Shown one piece after another: positions 50,804 to 61,294 of a stretch of 64,000 nt of DNA. The DNA lies in assembly GCA_023457435.1 (NCBI GenBank), contig JAEWLS010000030.1:124001-188000 (forward strand). Direction: 5' to 3'. Below the pieces are notes generated by a model, which saw only the letters and a list, made by a program, of their open reading frames with translations, searched no databases and was not told where the DNA came from. Every line of letters starts with the position of its first letter. Position 1 is the first letter of the stretch. A program made the position numbers and the translations under genes. This DNA is from Pseudomonadota bacterium. Its GTDB lineage: Bacteria > Pseudomonadota > Alphaproteobacteria > Rhizobiales > Rhizobiaceae.

Positions 50804-53320
50804 CTACTCCGCGGCGGCGCGCAGGCCGGCCGGAGCTGCCGGGAACTGGCACGTTACGGTCGTGCCGCGCCCGGCTCCGCTGTCGATGGTCACCGTGCCG
50901 CCGTGCAGTTCGACGAAGCTTTTCACGATTGACAGGCCGAGACCCGCGCCGCGCCGCCTCCCGCCGTTGTTGCGCGGCTCGAAGCGCCGGAACAGCGTTT
51001 CGAGCACTTCCGAAGGGATGCCGGGACCGTCATCATGCACGACGAACTCGACGCCGCCCTGCCAATGCTTCGCAGTCACGGCAACCGTGCTCCCGCGCGG
51101 CGCATGGTTGGCGGCGTTTGCAAGCAGGTTGAACAGCACCTGCCGGACCCGCTGCTCGTCGCCGTGGAACGATGGCGGTGCTGCTGCGAGGTCGAGCGAC
51201 AGCCCGATGCCATGCTCGTGCAGCCGCTCTCCCACCAGCTCCGCCGCCGATTCCACCGCGCGACGCACCGGTATCTCGGAGATCTCCAGCTCCATCGCGC
51301 CGGCATCGAGGGTGGCGAGGTCGAGGATGTCGTCCACGATGGTCTTGAGCTCGGCCGACGACGATCCGATGTACCCGACATACTCGGTCTGCCGATCGTT
51401 CAGCGGGCCCGTGGCCGGCATTGCGAGCAGCTCGGTGAAGCCGATGATGTTGGTCAGCGGCGAACGCAGCTCGTACGACACGTGCTGCACGAACTCGCTC
51501 TTGAGACGGTCGGCCTTCTGCAGCGCGTCGTTCTTGTCCTTGAGCGCGCGCTCGACGTTCACGCTGTCGGTCACGTCGACGAAGGTCAGCATCGTTTGCC
51601 CGTTGGGCAGGTGGATGACGGCATAGCGAAGCACGGTGCCGTTGATCAGCTCGACCTGCCCGTGGCGGTCCCGGCGCTCGTCGTCGAAGCCGGTCGCGGC
51701 GGCGACGAAGCCGCCCCACGGGCTGTCGGTCGTGAGATTCTGGCAGAGCGCCTTGACCGCCGAGATGTGCGTTCCCGGCTGGATCAGAGGCGCATCGATT
51801 CCCCAAAGGCTGGCGAAGGCCGGGTTGGACAGACGCACGCGCCCGTCCGGCCCGAACACGGCGACCCCTTCGGCCAGGTTGTCGAGCGTTTCGCCCTGGA
51901 CGCGCACGGCCGTGTTGTAGCGGCTCTCGAGATTGATCTTTTCCGTGTGGTCCTCGAAGATCCAGGTCACCCCGCCATTGGCCTGCGGGTTCGCGACCAC
52001 GCGGATCGCGCGGCGGTCCGGCAGGTGCCACCAGTGTTCCTGCGAATCCATCGTGCGATAGGCTTCGAGCAGGGTTTCCTTCCATTTGCGCCATTCCGGC
52101 TGCTCGGCGAGTTTGCCTTCGCTGCGCAGCCTGTCGAGTACGAGAGCATGCTCCGGCGCGCTTTCCAGGAACACCAGGTCGAGTTCCCAGAGCTTTTGGA
52201 ATGCCTGGTTGAAGAAGCGCAGCTTGCGCTCGCCGTCGAAGATCGCGACAGCCGTGTGCAGCTGATCGAGCGTGTCGGCGTGGCTGCGCAGCATGCGCTC
52301 ATACTGCTCGCGCACGCCCTCGATGTCGCTGATGTCGACGGCGAGTCCGGCGGAGCCCTCGCGACCGGCATGGTCGGTGACGCTGTACATGCGGCGGTCG
52401 CCGTGCACCACGGTCGCCAGCTTCTGCGCGAAAGCCTGGTCCGACTTCTGGTGTCGCGTGATCGTCTCGCGCGCCGGCGTGCTCAGGAACTCGCGCTGCT
52501 CCTGCACCGCGGCGACCGGAGACTCGGCTTCCACCGCCGCTGCGTATGCATGGTTCACCCACTGCAGCTTGCCGTCGGCGCCGCGCATCCAGAACGGCAT
52601 GGCGAGCGCGTTCGCAAGGCCGACCAGATTATCGCGTTCCGAAGCGACGCGCTGATGTTCGATCTTGAGCCGCGCATGGTTGCGCTCGGCTGGCGACAGC
52701 GCGCGGATGCGCAGGATCCTGTTCGCGGCCGAGCGACGACCCTGCGCTTCGAACAGCGTGCCGTTCAGCGCCTCGACGACGATGTCGAAGGCGGTACCCT
52801 TCTCCCGCAGGGCTGCGAGCCCATGCTCGACCTCGGCCGCCGAGCGCGGCTCCAGCCAGCGGCCGAAGGCAAGGAAGTGCGCCCGGTCCTCCGGCGCGCC
52901 GCTACCGGGCGGCAGGGAGCCGATCAGGTCGGGCTTGCGCCCGTCTTCGGCCCACAGCGCGATACGCTGGTCGTTGAGGCTGAGCAGGGACTCGGCGCGC
53001 TGGAGCGAAGTTCCGAGTTCGGCGACCCTGCCGCGGAGTTCGAGGTTTTCTGCCGCCGTGCGCTGGCGCTCGCGGATCAGCCAGATCGCCGAGAGCATGG
53101 CGGCGCCGGTGATCCCCGCGAAGACCGCGAGCTGGATCACTTCGAAAGTGCCGACCGAAATCGCGCTGGCGTCCTGCGCCTGCGCAAGCCGCGGCATCAG
53201 CGCCGTACCGGCTGCAAGCGTTGCGAGCAGGACCTTCGCCGGACCGGAACCCCTTCCGTCAGAATCCTTCGTCGCGCCATCGCTGGCTTTTCCCGCTTTC
53301 GGCGGGATCGTCCCTGCCAT
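50804..53320 (-). CDS. divL: DivL-type PAS sensor kinase with Tyr in place of the phospho-acceptor His
   Basis: The 838-residue protein has a hydrophobic N terminus (about 30-85, one or two membrane segments), several PAS domains (about 200-590) and a kinase core. The H-box reads FVQHVSYELRSPLTNIIGF, with Tyr616 where active histidine kinases have His; N-box LFNLLANAANHA and G-box GAGLGLSIVKSF remain. This Tyr is the hallmark of DivL, which in Caulobacter binds DivK and tunes CckA to control CtrA. The ATG at 53320 follows GGAGAGGAC. The downstream tsaE-amgK, murU, addB and addA order is the same as around divL elsewhere. Confidence 0.9.
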   Translation of the reverse strand: MAGTIPPKAGKASDGATKDSDGRGSGPAKVLLATLAAGTALMPRLAQAQDASAISVGTFEVIQLAVFAGITGAAMLSAIWLIRERQRTAAENLELRGRVAELGTSLQRAESLLSLNDQRIALWAEDGRKPDLIGSLPPGSGAPEDRAHFLAFGRWLEPRSAAEVEHGLAALREKGTAFDIVVEALNGTLFEAQGRRSAANRILRIRALSPAERNHARLKIEHQRVASERDNLVGLANALAMPFWMRGADGKLQWVNHAYAAAVEAESPVAAVQEQREFLSTPARETITRHQKSDQAFAQKLATVVHGDRRMYSVTDHAGREGSAGLAVDISDIEGVREQYERMLRSHADTLDQLHTAVAIFDGERKLRFFNQAFQKLWELDLVFLESAPEHALVLDRLRSEGKLAEQPEWRKWKETLLEAYRTMDSQEHWWHLPDRRAIRVVANPQANGGVTWIFEDHTEKINLESRYNTAVRVQGETLDNLAEGVAVFGPDGRVRLSNPAFASLWGIDAPLIQPGTHISAVKALCQNLTTDSPWGGFVAAATGFDDERRDRHGQVELINGTVLRYAVIHLPNGQTMLTFVDVTDSVNVERALKDKNDALQKADRLKSEFVQHVSYELRSPLTNIIGFTELLAMPATGPLNDRQTEYVGYIGSSSAELKTIVDDILDLATLDAGAMELEISEIPVRRAVESAAELVGERLHEHGIGLSLDLAAAPPSFHGDEQRVRQVLFNLLANAANHAPRGSTVAVTAKHWQGGVEFVVHDDGPGIPSEVLETLFRRFEPRNNGGRRRGAGLGLSIVKSFVELHGGTVTIDSGAGRGTTVTCQFPAAPAGLRAAAE

Positions 53321-53459
53321 GTCGAAAGTCCTCTCCGCCGCAATTGTGAGAGCAGTGCCGCAGCGCGCCTCTCTCACACCGGAACACCGGAGACGTCGCG
53401 AATCACTTCAATCTATAGGCTGGTCGAATCGTGGTGAAGAAGGCGTTACCGGAAAAGCG

Positions 53460-53490
53460 AAGGGCGAGCCTCTCGCGAGGCCCGCCCTTT
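53460..53490 (-). terminator. intrinsic terminator after ahcY
   Basis: On the minus strand AAGGGCG and CGCCCTT pair, with an inner GCCTC/GAGGC stem and TCGC-type loop; CGCTTTTCC follows. It lies 23 bases after the ahcY stop and separates it from divL. Confidence 0.7.
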
Positions 53491-53512
53491 GGTTCGATCC
53501 TTCGCCTGCCGA

Positions 53513-54913
<1,401 letters not shown>

Positions 54914-55009
54914 GGCGTTCTCCGGGATCGATGCTGTTTCAGAATGGGTGTGGCCCGCGCGGCGGGCATGGTGGCGGCTGCCTACCAGATCGGCAGCCGG
55001 TATACAATG

Positions 55010-55031
55010 CGCATAAAGAAATCTTTATGCG
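55010..55031. promoter_or_regulatory. 22-base palindrome upstream of ahcY (SahR-like operator candidate)
   Basis: Perfect ten-base arms CGCATAAAGA (55010-55019) and TCTTTATGCG (55022-55031) flank an AA spacer. It sits between ptsH and ahcY, 97 bases from the ahcY start. The AT-rich core makes a terminator for ptsH unlikely. Methionine-cycle genes in proteobacteria are controlled by ArsR-type SAH sensors (SahR) binding palindromes; the link here is inferred. Confidence 0.5.
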
Positions 55032-55040
55032 TCTATGCGC

Positions 55041-55343
55041 CTAGATTTCCTCGCCGAAGCGGGATGCGACGAGCTTGCCGAGCGACATCAGCGCGTCGCT
55101 GGCTTGTGGACCGCTGACCCGAACCTTGATGCAGCAGCCTGGTCCGGCGGCGAGCATCATCAGTCCCATAATCGACGTGCCGTCGACGGTCACCCCATCC
55201 TTCTCGACCTCGACATGGGCTTCGAACGAGGCTGCCATCTGGACGAATTTCGCCGAGGCCCGTGCGTGGAGCCCGCGCTGGTTGACGATCGGAAACTCGC
55301 CGGAAGCGAAGCCCTGCGCCGCCGAGTAGGGAATGGCGCTCAT
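55041..55343 (-). CDS. ptsH: HPr phosphocarrier protein of the nitrogen-type PTS
   Basis: The 100-residue protein has the phosphorylated His26 in NQRGLHARASAKFV and a Ser57 region GTSIMGLMMLAAG that HPr kinase modifies. It passes phosphate from EI (PtsP, not in the window) to EIIA proteins. The ATG at 55343 overlaps the EIIA stop (ATGA). It belongs to the regulatory PTS with no sugar permease: EIIA-Man and HprK are its neighbours. Confidence 0.95.
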   Translation of the reverse strand: MSAIPYSAAQGFASGEFPIVNQRGLHARASAKFVQMAASFEAHVEVEKDGVTVDGTSIMGLMMLAAGPGCCIKVRVSGPQASDALMSLGKLVASRFGEEI

Positions 55344-55741
55344 TTTGCCGCGAGCACCTGGCTTGCGACGTTGATGTACTTGCGGCCCGCCGCCTGCGCC
55401 TCGGTCAGCGACTTGTCCATGTCGTCGCCCTGGCGGGCGCCGCTGAGCTTGATCAGCATCGGCAGGTTCATGCCGGCGATCACCTCGACGCTGCCGGCCT
55501 GCATCACCGAGATCGCGAGATTGGAGGGCGTGCCGCCGAACATGTCGGTGAGAATGATGACGCCGGTGCCGGTATCGGCCCGCGCCACCGCGTCGATTAT
55601 ATCGGCCCGACGGCGTTCCATATCGTCGTCGGCGCCGATGCAAACGGTCTCGAAATTCTGTTGGGGCCCGACCACATGCTCGAGGGCATGGCGAAATTCC
55701 TCGGCGAGCCGACCGTGCGTGACAAGCACGAGTCCGATCAT
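55340..55741 (-). CDS. manX: PTS EIIA, mannose-type (ManX/EIIA-Man)
   Basis: The 133-residue protein has the phospho-acceptor His9 in LVLVTHGRLAEEF and the ILTDMFGGTPSNLAI region typical of EIIA-Man. No EIIB, EIIC or EIID gene is present, so it acts as a signalling acceptor rather than in sugar uptake. It is coupled to ptsH by ATGA. The 155-base gap before it separates it from hprK. Confidence 0.92.
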   Translation of the reverse strand: MIGLVLVTHGRLAEEFRHALEHVVGPQQNFETVCIGADDDMERRRADIIDAVARADTGTGVIILTDMFGGTPSNLAISVMQAGSVEVIAGMNLPMLIKLSGARQGDDMDKSLTEAQAAGRKYINVASQVLAAK

Positions 55742-55896
55742 TCTGGATTGGCTCCGGTCATCAACCCGATCGCTCCACCCGGCCGTTTTGCCGCGCCTCG
55801 GAGGGCAGGCGCGCTATGTTGTATGCAGCCGGAACATTGGCAAGCCCTTAAATGGAAGGGTGCAGGCCCATATTGCCGCAATGCAAAAAAAGCAAG

Positions 55897-56340
55897 TCAC
55901 GCTTGGTAAGGCGGCAATCCGAGCCAGCCGCCGACAGCCCGGACCCCGGCATCGGCGCTGCCACCCGCAATGTCGATGCACGGCAGTTCCACCCCGCCGA
56001 TCCGCTCGAAGCGTGCCTCCGCAAAGCGCGGCACCGAGCCTGCGGGGACCATGCGCACCAGCGCGTCGGCAACCATTGCCGGCAGGTGATCGATTGCCGC
56101 GGGCTCCCAGCCGCGCAGTTCGACAAGGCCTGCGATCGGAGGGGGCGTTCTGACGACCAGGCGCCCGGAGCGCTCCTCGATGAAAACCTGGTCGTCGCTC
56201 ACCAGCCAGCCGAAAATCTTTCGAACGGCACAGTGTTCGAGCAGCGCCAGGCAGAGTTCCGTCTTTCCCGAACCGGACGGGCCAGTGATGAGCAATCCCT
56301 TGCGGCCGAGCACCACGGCGCAGGCGTGCAGGTTCTGCAC
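55897..56340 (-). CDS. hprK: HPr kinase/phosphorylase, short alphaproteobacterial form
   Basis: The 147-residue protein keeps only the kinase domain of HprK: Walker A GPSGSGKT at 20-27 and the LVSDDQVFIEE and ELRGWE segments. Gram-positive HprK has about 310 residues with an N-terminal domain, absent here and in other rhizobia. It phosphorylates HPr on serine. The start is GTG at 56340, seven bases after the chvG stop. A weak hairpin with a T-run (TTGCTTTTTTT) follows the stop. Confidence 0.92.
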   Translation of the reverse strand: MQNLHACAVVLGRKGLLITGPSGSGKTELCLALLEHCAVRKIFGWLVSDDQVFIEERSGRLVVRTPPPIAGLVELRGWEPAAIDHLPAMVADALVRMVPAGSVPRFAEARFERIGGVELPCIDIAGGSADAGVRAVGGWLGLPPYQA

Positions 56341-56347
56341 TTGCGTC

Positions 56348-58144
56348 TCAGGCTTCCGCCGGCAGCGCCACCACGAAGCGCGCGCCGCGGATGTCGCCCG
56401 GCTTTCCGCCGCTCATGTTTTCGGCCGTCAGCGTGCCGCCATGCGCCTCGACGATCTGCCGGCTGATCGACAGGCCGAGACCCGAATTCTGTCCGAACGC
56501 TTCGCCGGCCGGGCGATCGGTATAAAAACGCTCGAAGATGCGCTCCAGGGCGTCGGGTCGGATGCCGGGGCCGTTGTCTTCCACGGTCACGATGTTGTGT
56601 CGTCCGCTGCGCGACAGGCCGACGACGATGCGCCCGTTTTCCGCCGGCACGAAGGAGCGGGCGTTGTCGATGAGATTGGCGATAACCTGGCCCAGCCGCG
56701 ACTCGTGGCCGACGACGAAGTAACCCTTCACGCCCTGCGGCAGCTTGGCCGCCTTGAAATCGATCTCGACCACCTTCTTGTTGCGCGCGACGTCGCGCGA
56801 GATCGCGATGAGCTCGGTCAGGAACTTCTTGAGGTCGACGCGGCCGGCGTCGACGCGCGCCAGTTCGGCGTCGAGGCGCGATGCGTCGGAAATGTCGGTG
56901 ATGAGCCGGTCGAGCCTGCGTACATCGTGCTGGATCACCTCGAGCAGCCGCTCGCGCGACGCTTCGCTCTTCGCCAGCGGAAGTGTCTCGACCGCCGAGC
57001 GAAGCGAGGTCAGGGGGTTCTTGAGCTCGTGGCTGACGTCGGCGGCGAAGCTTTCGATCGCCTCGATCCGCGCGTAGAGCGCGTTGGTCATGTCGCGGAT
57101 GGCGATCGAGAGGTTGCCGATCTCGTCCTGGCGGTCGGAGAAGTCCGGGATCTCCTCGCGGTTCTTGACGCCCCGGCGCACCCGCACCGCGGCGGCAGCC
57201 AGCCGACGCAGCGGGTTGGCGATCGTCGAGGCGAGCAGCATCGACAGGATCGCCGTCACCAGTGCCGCCACCGCGAACACACGGAAGATCGCCATGCGCT
57301 CGGCCGCGACGATCTTGTCGATGTCGCCGCCCTGCGTCGAAAGCATGAGCGCGCCGAGCACCGCGCGGAAGCGCTGCACCGGGACTGCGACCGAGACGAT
57401 CATCTCGCCATGCTCGCTGACGCGCACGACCGTCGACGGGCCGCCGGTCAGCGCGCTGACCACTTCCGGATAGGCCGAGCCGCTGCCGCCCGGCTGCTCC
57501 GTGTAGACCGGCAGGTCGGTGCGCCGGAAGAATGCGGTGACGGCGTTGCCGATGCGGTCGAACAGCCCCGGCTCCGCCTCGTTCAGGGTTGGCAGGTCGT
57601 AGCGGAGGATTTGCCCGCGCGAATAAAGATGCCGCGAATCGAGCAGCAGGTTGGCGTCGCGGTCGTAGATACGGGCGCGCGTCCGCGTCGGCGAGATCAG
57701 GCGCCGCAGCACCGGGGCGACGCGCTCCGGATTGATCGGGAAGTCGAGGCTGTCGAGCCGCTCGGAGCCCGGCGGCAGGCTCTCGCCGGCCTGCAGTTCC
57801 AGCAGCTTCTCCGGATCGATGCTGATCGTCCCGGTCTCGACCGTTGCCGACGCGGCGATGGCGCCGGCGATGATCTCGCCCTGCGTCATCAGGCTTTCGA
57901 CGCGCGCGTCGATCAGCCCGTCGCGGAACTGGTTGAGGTAGAGGATGCCGACGACCAGGACGCCGAGCCCGGCAAGGTTCAGCACGACGATGCGTTGCGT
58001 CAGGCTCGAGAAGATATAGTGCCCGAGCACGCGCCGCATCGGCAGGAAAAGCTTGGACAGGACGGACGGCCGGGCCAGGGCGGCGCGGCGTCCGCCGCGC
58101 GCCTTCTCGTCGTTCCTGCTCGGTGTTTCGCTGGCTATAGCCAT
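56348..58144 (-). CDS. chvG: ChvG/ExoS sensor histidine kinase
   Basis: The 598-residue membrane kinase has two membrane helices (about 45-65 and 285-305) around a periplasmic sensor of about 220 residues, a HAMP region, the H-box ADVSHELKNPLTSL with His372, N-box ANLIDNARSFV and G-box GLGLSIS. It senses acidity and envelope state and phosphorylates ChvI, controlling exopolysaccharide, symbiosis and virulence genes (known). It follows chvI by 15 bases and overlaps hprK's leader. Confidence 0.95.
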   Translation of the reverse strand: MAIASETPSRNDEKARGGRRAALARPSVLSKLFLPMRRVLGHYIFSSLTQRIVVLNLAGLGVLVVGILYLNQFRDGLIDARVESLMTQGEIIAGAIAASATVETGTISIDPEKLLELQAGESLPPGSERLDSLDFPINPERVAPVLRRLISPTRTRARIYDRDANLLLDSRHLYSRGQILRYDLPTLNEAEPGLFDRIGNAVTAFFRRTDLPVYTEQPGGSGSAYPEVVSALTGGPSTVVRVSEHGEMIVSVAVPVQRFRAVLGALMLSTQGGDIDKIVAAERMAIFRVFAVAALVTAILSMLLASTIANPLRRLAAAAVRVRRGVKNREEIPDFSDRQDEIGNLSIAIRDMTNALYARIEAIESFAADVSHELKNPLTSLRSAVETLPLAKSEASRERLLEVIQHDVRRLDRLITDISDASRLDAELARVDAGRVDLKKFLTELIAISRDVARNKKVVEIDFKAAKLPQGVKGYFVVGHESRLGQVIANLIDNARSFVPAENGRIVVGLSRSGRHNIVTVEDNGPGIRPDALERIFERFYTDRPAGEAFGQNSGLGLSISRQIVEAHGGTLTAENMSGGKPGDIRGARFVVALPAEA

Positions 58145-58159
58145 GCGCTCCGTTCCGGG

Positions 58160-58861
58160 TCAGACCTCCCGGAAGCGGTATCCCACCCCGTAGAGCGTCT
58201 CGATCATGTCGAAGTCGTCGTCGACCGACTTGAACTTCTTCCGCAGCCTCTTGATGTGGCTGTCGATAGTGCGGTCGTCGACGTAGACCTGCTCATCATA
58301 GGCCGAATCCATCAACGCGTCGCGGCTCTTGACCACGCCCGGGCGCTGCGCCAGCGAGTGCAGTATGAGGAACTCGGTGACGGTCAGGGTCACCGGCTCG
58401 CCCTTCCAGGTGCAGGTGTGCCGCTCCTGGTCCATGACCAGTTGCCCGCGCTCCAGCGATTTCTGCTGCGCCGTCGGATTCTTCGCCGCCTGCTCGCGTG
58501 CGCTGGCGCGCCGCAGCACCGCCTTCACCCGCTCGACGAGCAGGCGCTGCGAAAACGGCTTCTTGATGAAATCGTCGGCGCCCATCTTGAGGCCGAAGAG
58601 TTCGTCGATCTCGTCGTCCTTCGACGTCAGGAAGATCACCGGCAGATCGGTCTTCTGGCGCAGCCTGCGCAGCAGCTCCATCCCGTCCATGCGCGGCATC
58701 TTGATGTCGAGGATGGCGAGGTTCGGCTGCCGCGTGGCGAAACCCTCGAGCGCCGACGCTCCGTCGGTGTAGGTTTCCACGCGGTATCCCTCGGATTCCA
58801 GCGCGATCGACACGGAGGTCAGGATATTCCGGTCGTCGTCGACGAGCGCGATTGTTGCCAT
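58160..58861 (-). CDS. chvI: ChvI response regulator
   Basis: The 233-residue OmpR-type regulator has the receiver start MATIALVDDDRNILTSVSIA, phospho-acceptor Asp52 in LAILDIKMPRMDG, and a winged-helix domain with DSAYDEQVYVDDRTIDSHI and KRLRKKFK. It activates or represses ChvGI target genes. The ATG at 58861 matches family starts; an ATG at 58879 (MRDPLD) is possible. It is transcribed away from pckA. Confidence 0.95.
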   Translation of the reverse strand: MATIALVDDDRNILTSVSIALESEGYRVETYTDGASALEGFATRQPNLAILDIKMPRMDGMELLRRLRQKTDLPVIFLTSKDDEIDELFGLKMGADDFIKKPFSQRLLVERVKAVLRRASAREQAAKNPTAQQKSLERGQLVMDQERHTCTWKGEPVTLTVTEFLILHSLAQRPGVVKSRDALMDSAYDEQVYVDDRTIDSHIKRLRKKFKSVDDDFDMIETLYGVGYRFREV

Positions 58862-59022
58862 GTCCAGCGGATCCCTCATAAGCGGGCGTCCCTTCCTGCT
58901 TCAGGAAGGCGCCATTGGCGGACAAATTAGGTACAAAATGTGGCGCGCCATGCCAAGCGCATCCGGCGTTATTCACCGCGACGGTTGAACAAGCTTTGTG
59001 CAGCCCCGCGGCAAACCTGCCT

Positions 59023-59069
59023 AGCTAAACGATTTAAACAGAATTCAAATTCTTTAAATCGATTATTGG
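59023..59069. promoter_or_regulatory. nested palindromes in the chvI-pckA gap (pckA operator candidate)
   Basis: The 311-base gap between chvI and pckA holds no gene. At 59030-59061, arms CGATTTAAA and TTTAAATCG enclose an inner AGAATT-CA-AATTCT. The outer arms lie within TAAACGATTTA and TAAATCGATTA, palindrome-like boxes with a central CG as LacI-family operators have. In Sinorhizobium pckA is controlled by the LacI-type PckR (known); assigning this site to it is inference. It lies about 110-140 bases before pckA. Confidence 0.45.
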
Positions 59070-59172
59070 TTTGATATCCTTGGACATTTCTGGTTTGGCA
59101 CCCGAACTGTCGCGGCGCCGGGAGGTTTCGGCTCCCGCTTGCCGCAGGCGTCGTCTCAGTTCTGGGGGGATC

Positions 59173-60783
59173 ATGGAAGAGATCGGTATTCGCAACCCGG
59201 CCCGGGGCATCGAGACGACCGGCCTCTCCGAAACGGGTACTCTGCGCTTCAACCTCCAGGAAGCCGAACTCTACGAGCAGGCCCTTCGCCGCGGCGAGGC
59301 TGTGCTGACCGCCGATGGTGCGCTCGTCGCCTATACGGGGCAGCACACGGGGCGTTCGCCCAAGGACAAGTTCGTCGTCCGCGACGAGACCACCGAGGCC
59401 GCGGTCTGGTGGGACAACAACAAGCCGATGACCCCGGCGCACTTCGAAGCGCTCTATTCCGATTTCAAGGCGCATGCCCGCGGCCGCGAACTGTTCGTGC
59501 AGGACCTGATCGGTGGCGCCGACCCGAAACAGGAGCTGCGCACCCGAGTTGTCACCGAGCTCGCCTGGCACTCGCTGTTCATCCGCAACCTGCTGATCCG
59601 TCCGGAGCGCGAGGCGCTGTCGTCGTTCGAACCGCAGATGACGATCATCGACCTGCCCAGCTTCAAGGCCGACCCGGCCCGCCACGGCACGCGCAGCGAG
59701 ACCGTCATCGCCATCGACTTCAAGCGCATGATCGTGCTGATCGGCGGCACAGCCTATGCGGGCGAGATGAAGAAGTCGGTTTTCACCGCGCTCAACTACC
59801 TGTTGCCCGCCCGCGGCGTCATGCCGATGCACTGCTCGGCCAATGTCGGACCGGGCGGCGACGCGGCCATCTTCTTCGGCCTCTCCGGCACCGGCAAGAC
59901 GACGCTGTCCGCCGATCCGCATCGCACCCTGCTCGGTGACGACGAGCATGGCTGGGGACCGAACGGCATCTTCAATTTCGAGGGCGGCTGCTACGCCAAG
60001 ACGATCCGTCTGTCGGCCGAGGCCGAACCGGAGATCTACTCCACCACCAGGCGCTTCGGCACCGTGCTCGAGAACATCCCGCTGAACGAGAAGCGCATCC
60101 CGGACCTCGACGACGAGAGCCTGACCGAGAACACGCGCGCTGCCTACCCCCTGCACTTCATCGCCAATGCGAGCCCGACCGGCCGCTCCGGCCATCCGAC
60201 CAACATCGTCATGCTGACGGCGGACGCGTTCGGGGTGATGCCGCCCATCGCGCGCCTCACTCCCGCGCAGGCGATGTACCATTTCATCTCGGGCTACACC
60301 GCCAAGGTCGCCGGCACGGAGCGCGGCGTCACCGAACCGACGCCGGAGTTCTCCGCCTGCTTCGGCTCGCCCTTCCTGCCGCTGCACCCGTCCGAGTACG
60401 GCAACCTCCTGCGCGACCTGATCGCGCGGCACGATGTCAGCTGCTGGCTGGTCAACACCGGCTGGACCGGCGGCGCTCACGGCGTCGGCAAGCGCATGCC
60501 GATCCAGGCGACGCGCCGGCTGCTTTCCGCCGCGCTCGACTGTTCGATCAAGTCGTCGTCGTTCCGCACCGATCCGAACTTCGGCTTCGAGGTGCCCACC
60601 TTCGTCAAGGGCGTCGACCAGTCGATACTCGACCCGCGCTCGACCTGGGCCGATCCGGTTGCCTACGACCGCCAGGCGCGCAAGCTGGTCGGCATGTTCA
60701 TCGATAACTTCGCCAAGTTCGACCAGCACGTCGACCACGCTGTGCGCAGCGCTGCGCCCCAGCTTCAGGTCGCTGCCGAGTAG
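59173..60783 (+). CDS. pckA: phosphoenolpyruvate carboxykinase (ATP)
   Basis: The 536-residue enzyme has the ATP-type PCK kinase loop GLSGTGKTTLSADP (about 236-249), the YTGQHTGRSPKDKF substrate loop and MHCSANVG. It converts oxaloacetate and ATP to phosphoenolpyruvate for gluconeogenesis, essential for growth on dicarboxylates. The ATG at 59173 follows GGGGGG. It is divergent from chvI in the common rhizobial arrangement. Confidence 0.97.
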   Translation: MEEIGIRNPARGIETTGLSETGTLRFNLQEAELYEQALRRGEAVLTADGALVAYTGQHTGRSPKDKFVVRDETTEAAVWWDNNKPMTPAHFEALYSDFKAHARGRELFVQDLIGGADPKQELRTRVVTELAWHSLFIRNLLIRPEREALSSFEPQMTIIDLPSFKADPARHGTRSETVIAIDFKRMIVLIGGTAYAGEMKKSVFTALNYLLPARGVMPMHCSANVGPGGDAAIFFGLSGTGKTTLSADPHRTLLGDDEHGWGPNGIFNFEGGCYAKTIRLSAEAEPEIYSTTRRFGTVLENIPLNEKRIPDLDDESLTENTRAAYPLHFIANASPTGRSGHPTNIVMLTADAFGVMPPIARLTPAQAMYHFISGYTAKVAGTERGVTEPTPEFSACFGSPFLPLHPSEYGNLLRDLIARHDVSCWLVNTGWTGGAHGVGKRMPIQATRRLLSAALDCSIKSSSFRTDPNFGFEVPTFVKGVDQSILDPRSTWADPVAYDRQARKLVGMFIDNFAKFDQHVDHAVRSAAPQLQVAAE

Positions 60784-60856
60784 ACGGCCCGGCGGGCTTG
60801 CCCGCCGCTGGCTGCTGCCGTTATCTGCGCGCGTCGCTTCGCGCGCGGGTAGGCCG

Positions 60857-61294
60857 ATGGATTTCACTGCCGACATCGAGGTTGCGCCCGGCGTGGTGAT
60901 CCGCGCCGCCGATCTCACCGAGAGCTTCATCCGAGCCTCCGGGCCGGGTGGCCAGAACGTCAACAAGGTCGCGACCGCCGTTCAGCTGCGCTTCGATGTG
61001 CGCGGGGCGACCGGCGTCCCCGACGACATCAAGCCGCGCCTGCTTCGGCTGGCCGGGCAGCGCGCCACCAAGGACGACGTCATCGTCATCGAGGCGAGCC
61101 GCTTCCGGCTCCAGGAGCGCAACCGCGAGGACGCGCGCGAGCGGCTGGCTGTGCTTCTCGCAAAGGCCGCGGAACCGCCGCCGCCGCCGCGCCGCAAGAC
61201 CAGGCCCACCAAGGGCTCGGTGGAACGCCGTCTCAAGTCCAAGGCGGGACGATCCACTGTGAAGAAGCTGCGCGGCCGGGTGGATCGCGACTAG
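60857..61294 (+). CDS. arfB: peptidyl-tRNA hydrolase ArfB (ribosome rescue)
   Basis: The 145-residue protein has the release-factor GGQ motif at 31-33 (SGPGGQNVNKV) and a basic C-terminal tail (RRKTRPTKGS, KSKAGRSTVKKLRGR) that enters the empty mRNA channel. ArfB/YaeJ hydrolyses peptidyl-tRNA on stalled ribosomes, backing up trans-translation. The ATG at 60857 gives the normal length; longer readings run over pckA. It lies 73 bases after pckA. Confidence 0.93.
   Translation: MDFTADIEVAPGVVIRAADLTESFIRASGPGGQNVNKVATAVQLRFDVRGATGVPDDIKPRLLRLAGQRATKDDVIVIEASRFRLQERNREDARERLAVLLAKAAEPPPPPRRKTRPTKGSVERRLKSKAGRSTVKKLRGRVDRD

Noticed and set aside
51035..53437. 800-codon plus-strand frame opposite divL
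   Set aside because: Codon-bias shadow of the kinase gene; no family resemblance.
54914..55040. SAH or SAM riboswitch before ahcY
   Set aside because: I could not fit the conserved cores or pairing of known SAM/SAH riboswitches; the dominant signal is a DNA palindrome.
56180..58930. 916-codon plus-strand frame across chvG and chvI
   Set aside because: It spans two certain genes on the other strand and has the His/Arg/Asp-rich composition of an antisense shadow.
60784..60815. Hairpin GGCGGGC/GCCCGCC after pckA as a terminator
   Set aside because: No T-run follows, so it does not look like an intrinsic terminator.
58969..60966. 665-codon minus-strand frame opposite pckA
   Set aside because: Antisense to a conserved enzyme, no ribosome-binding sequence and no domain.
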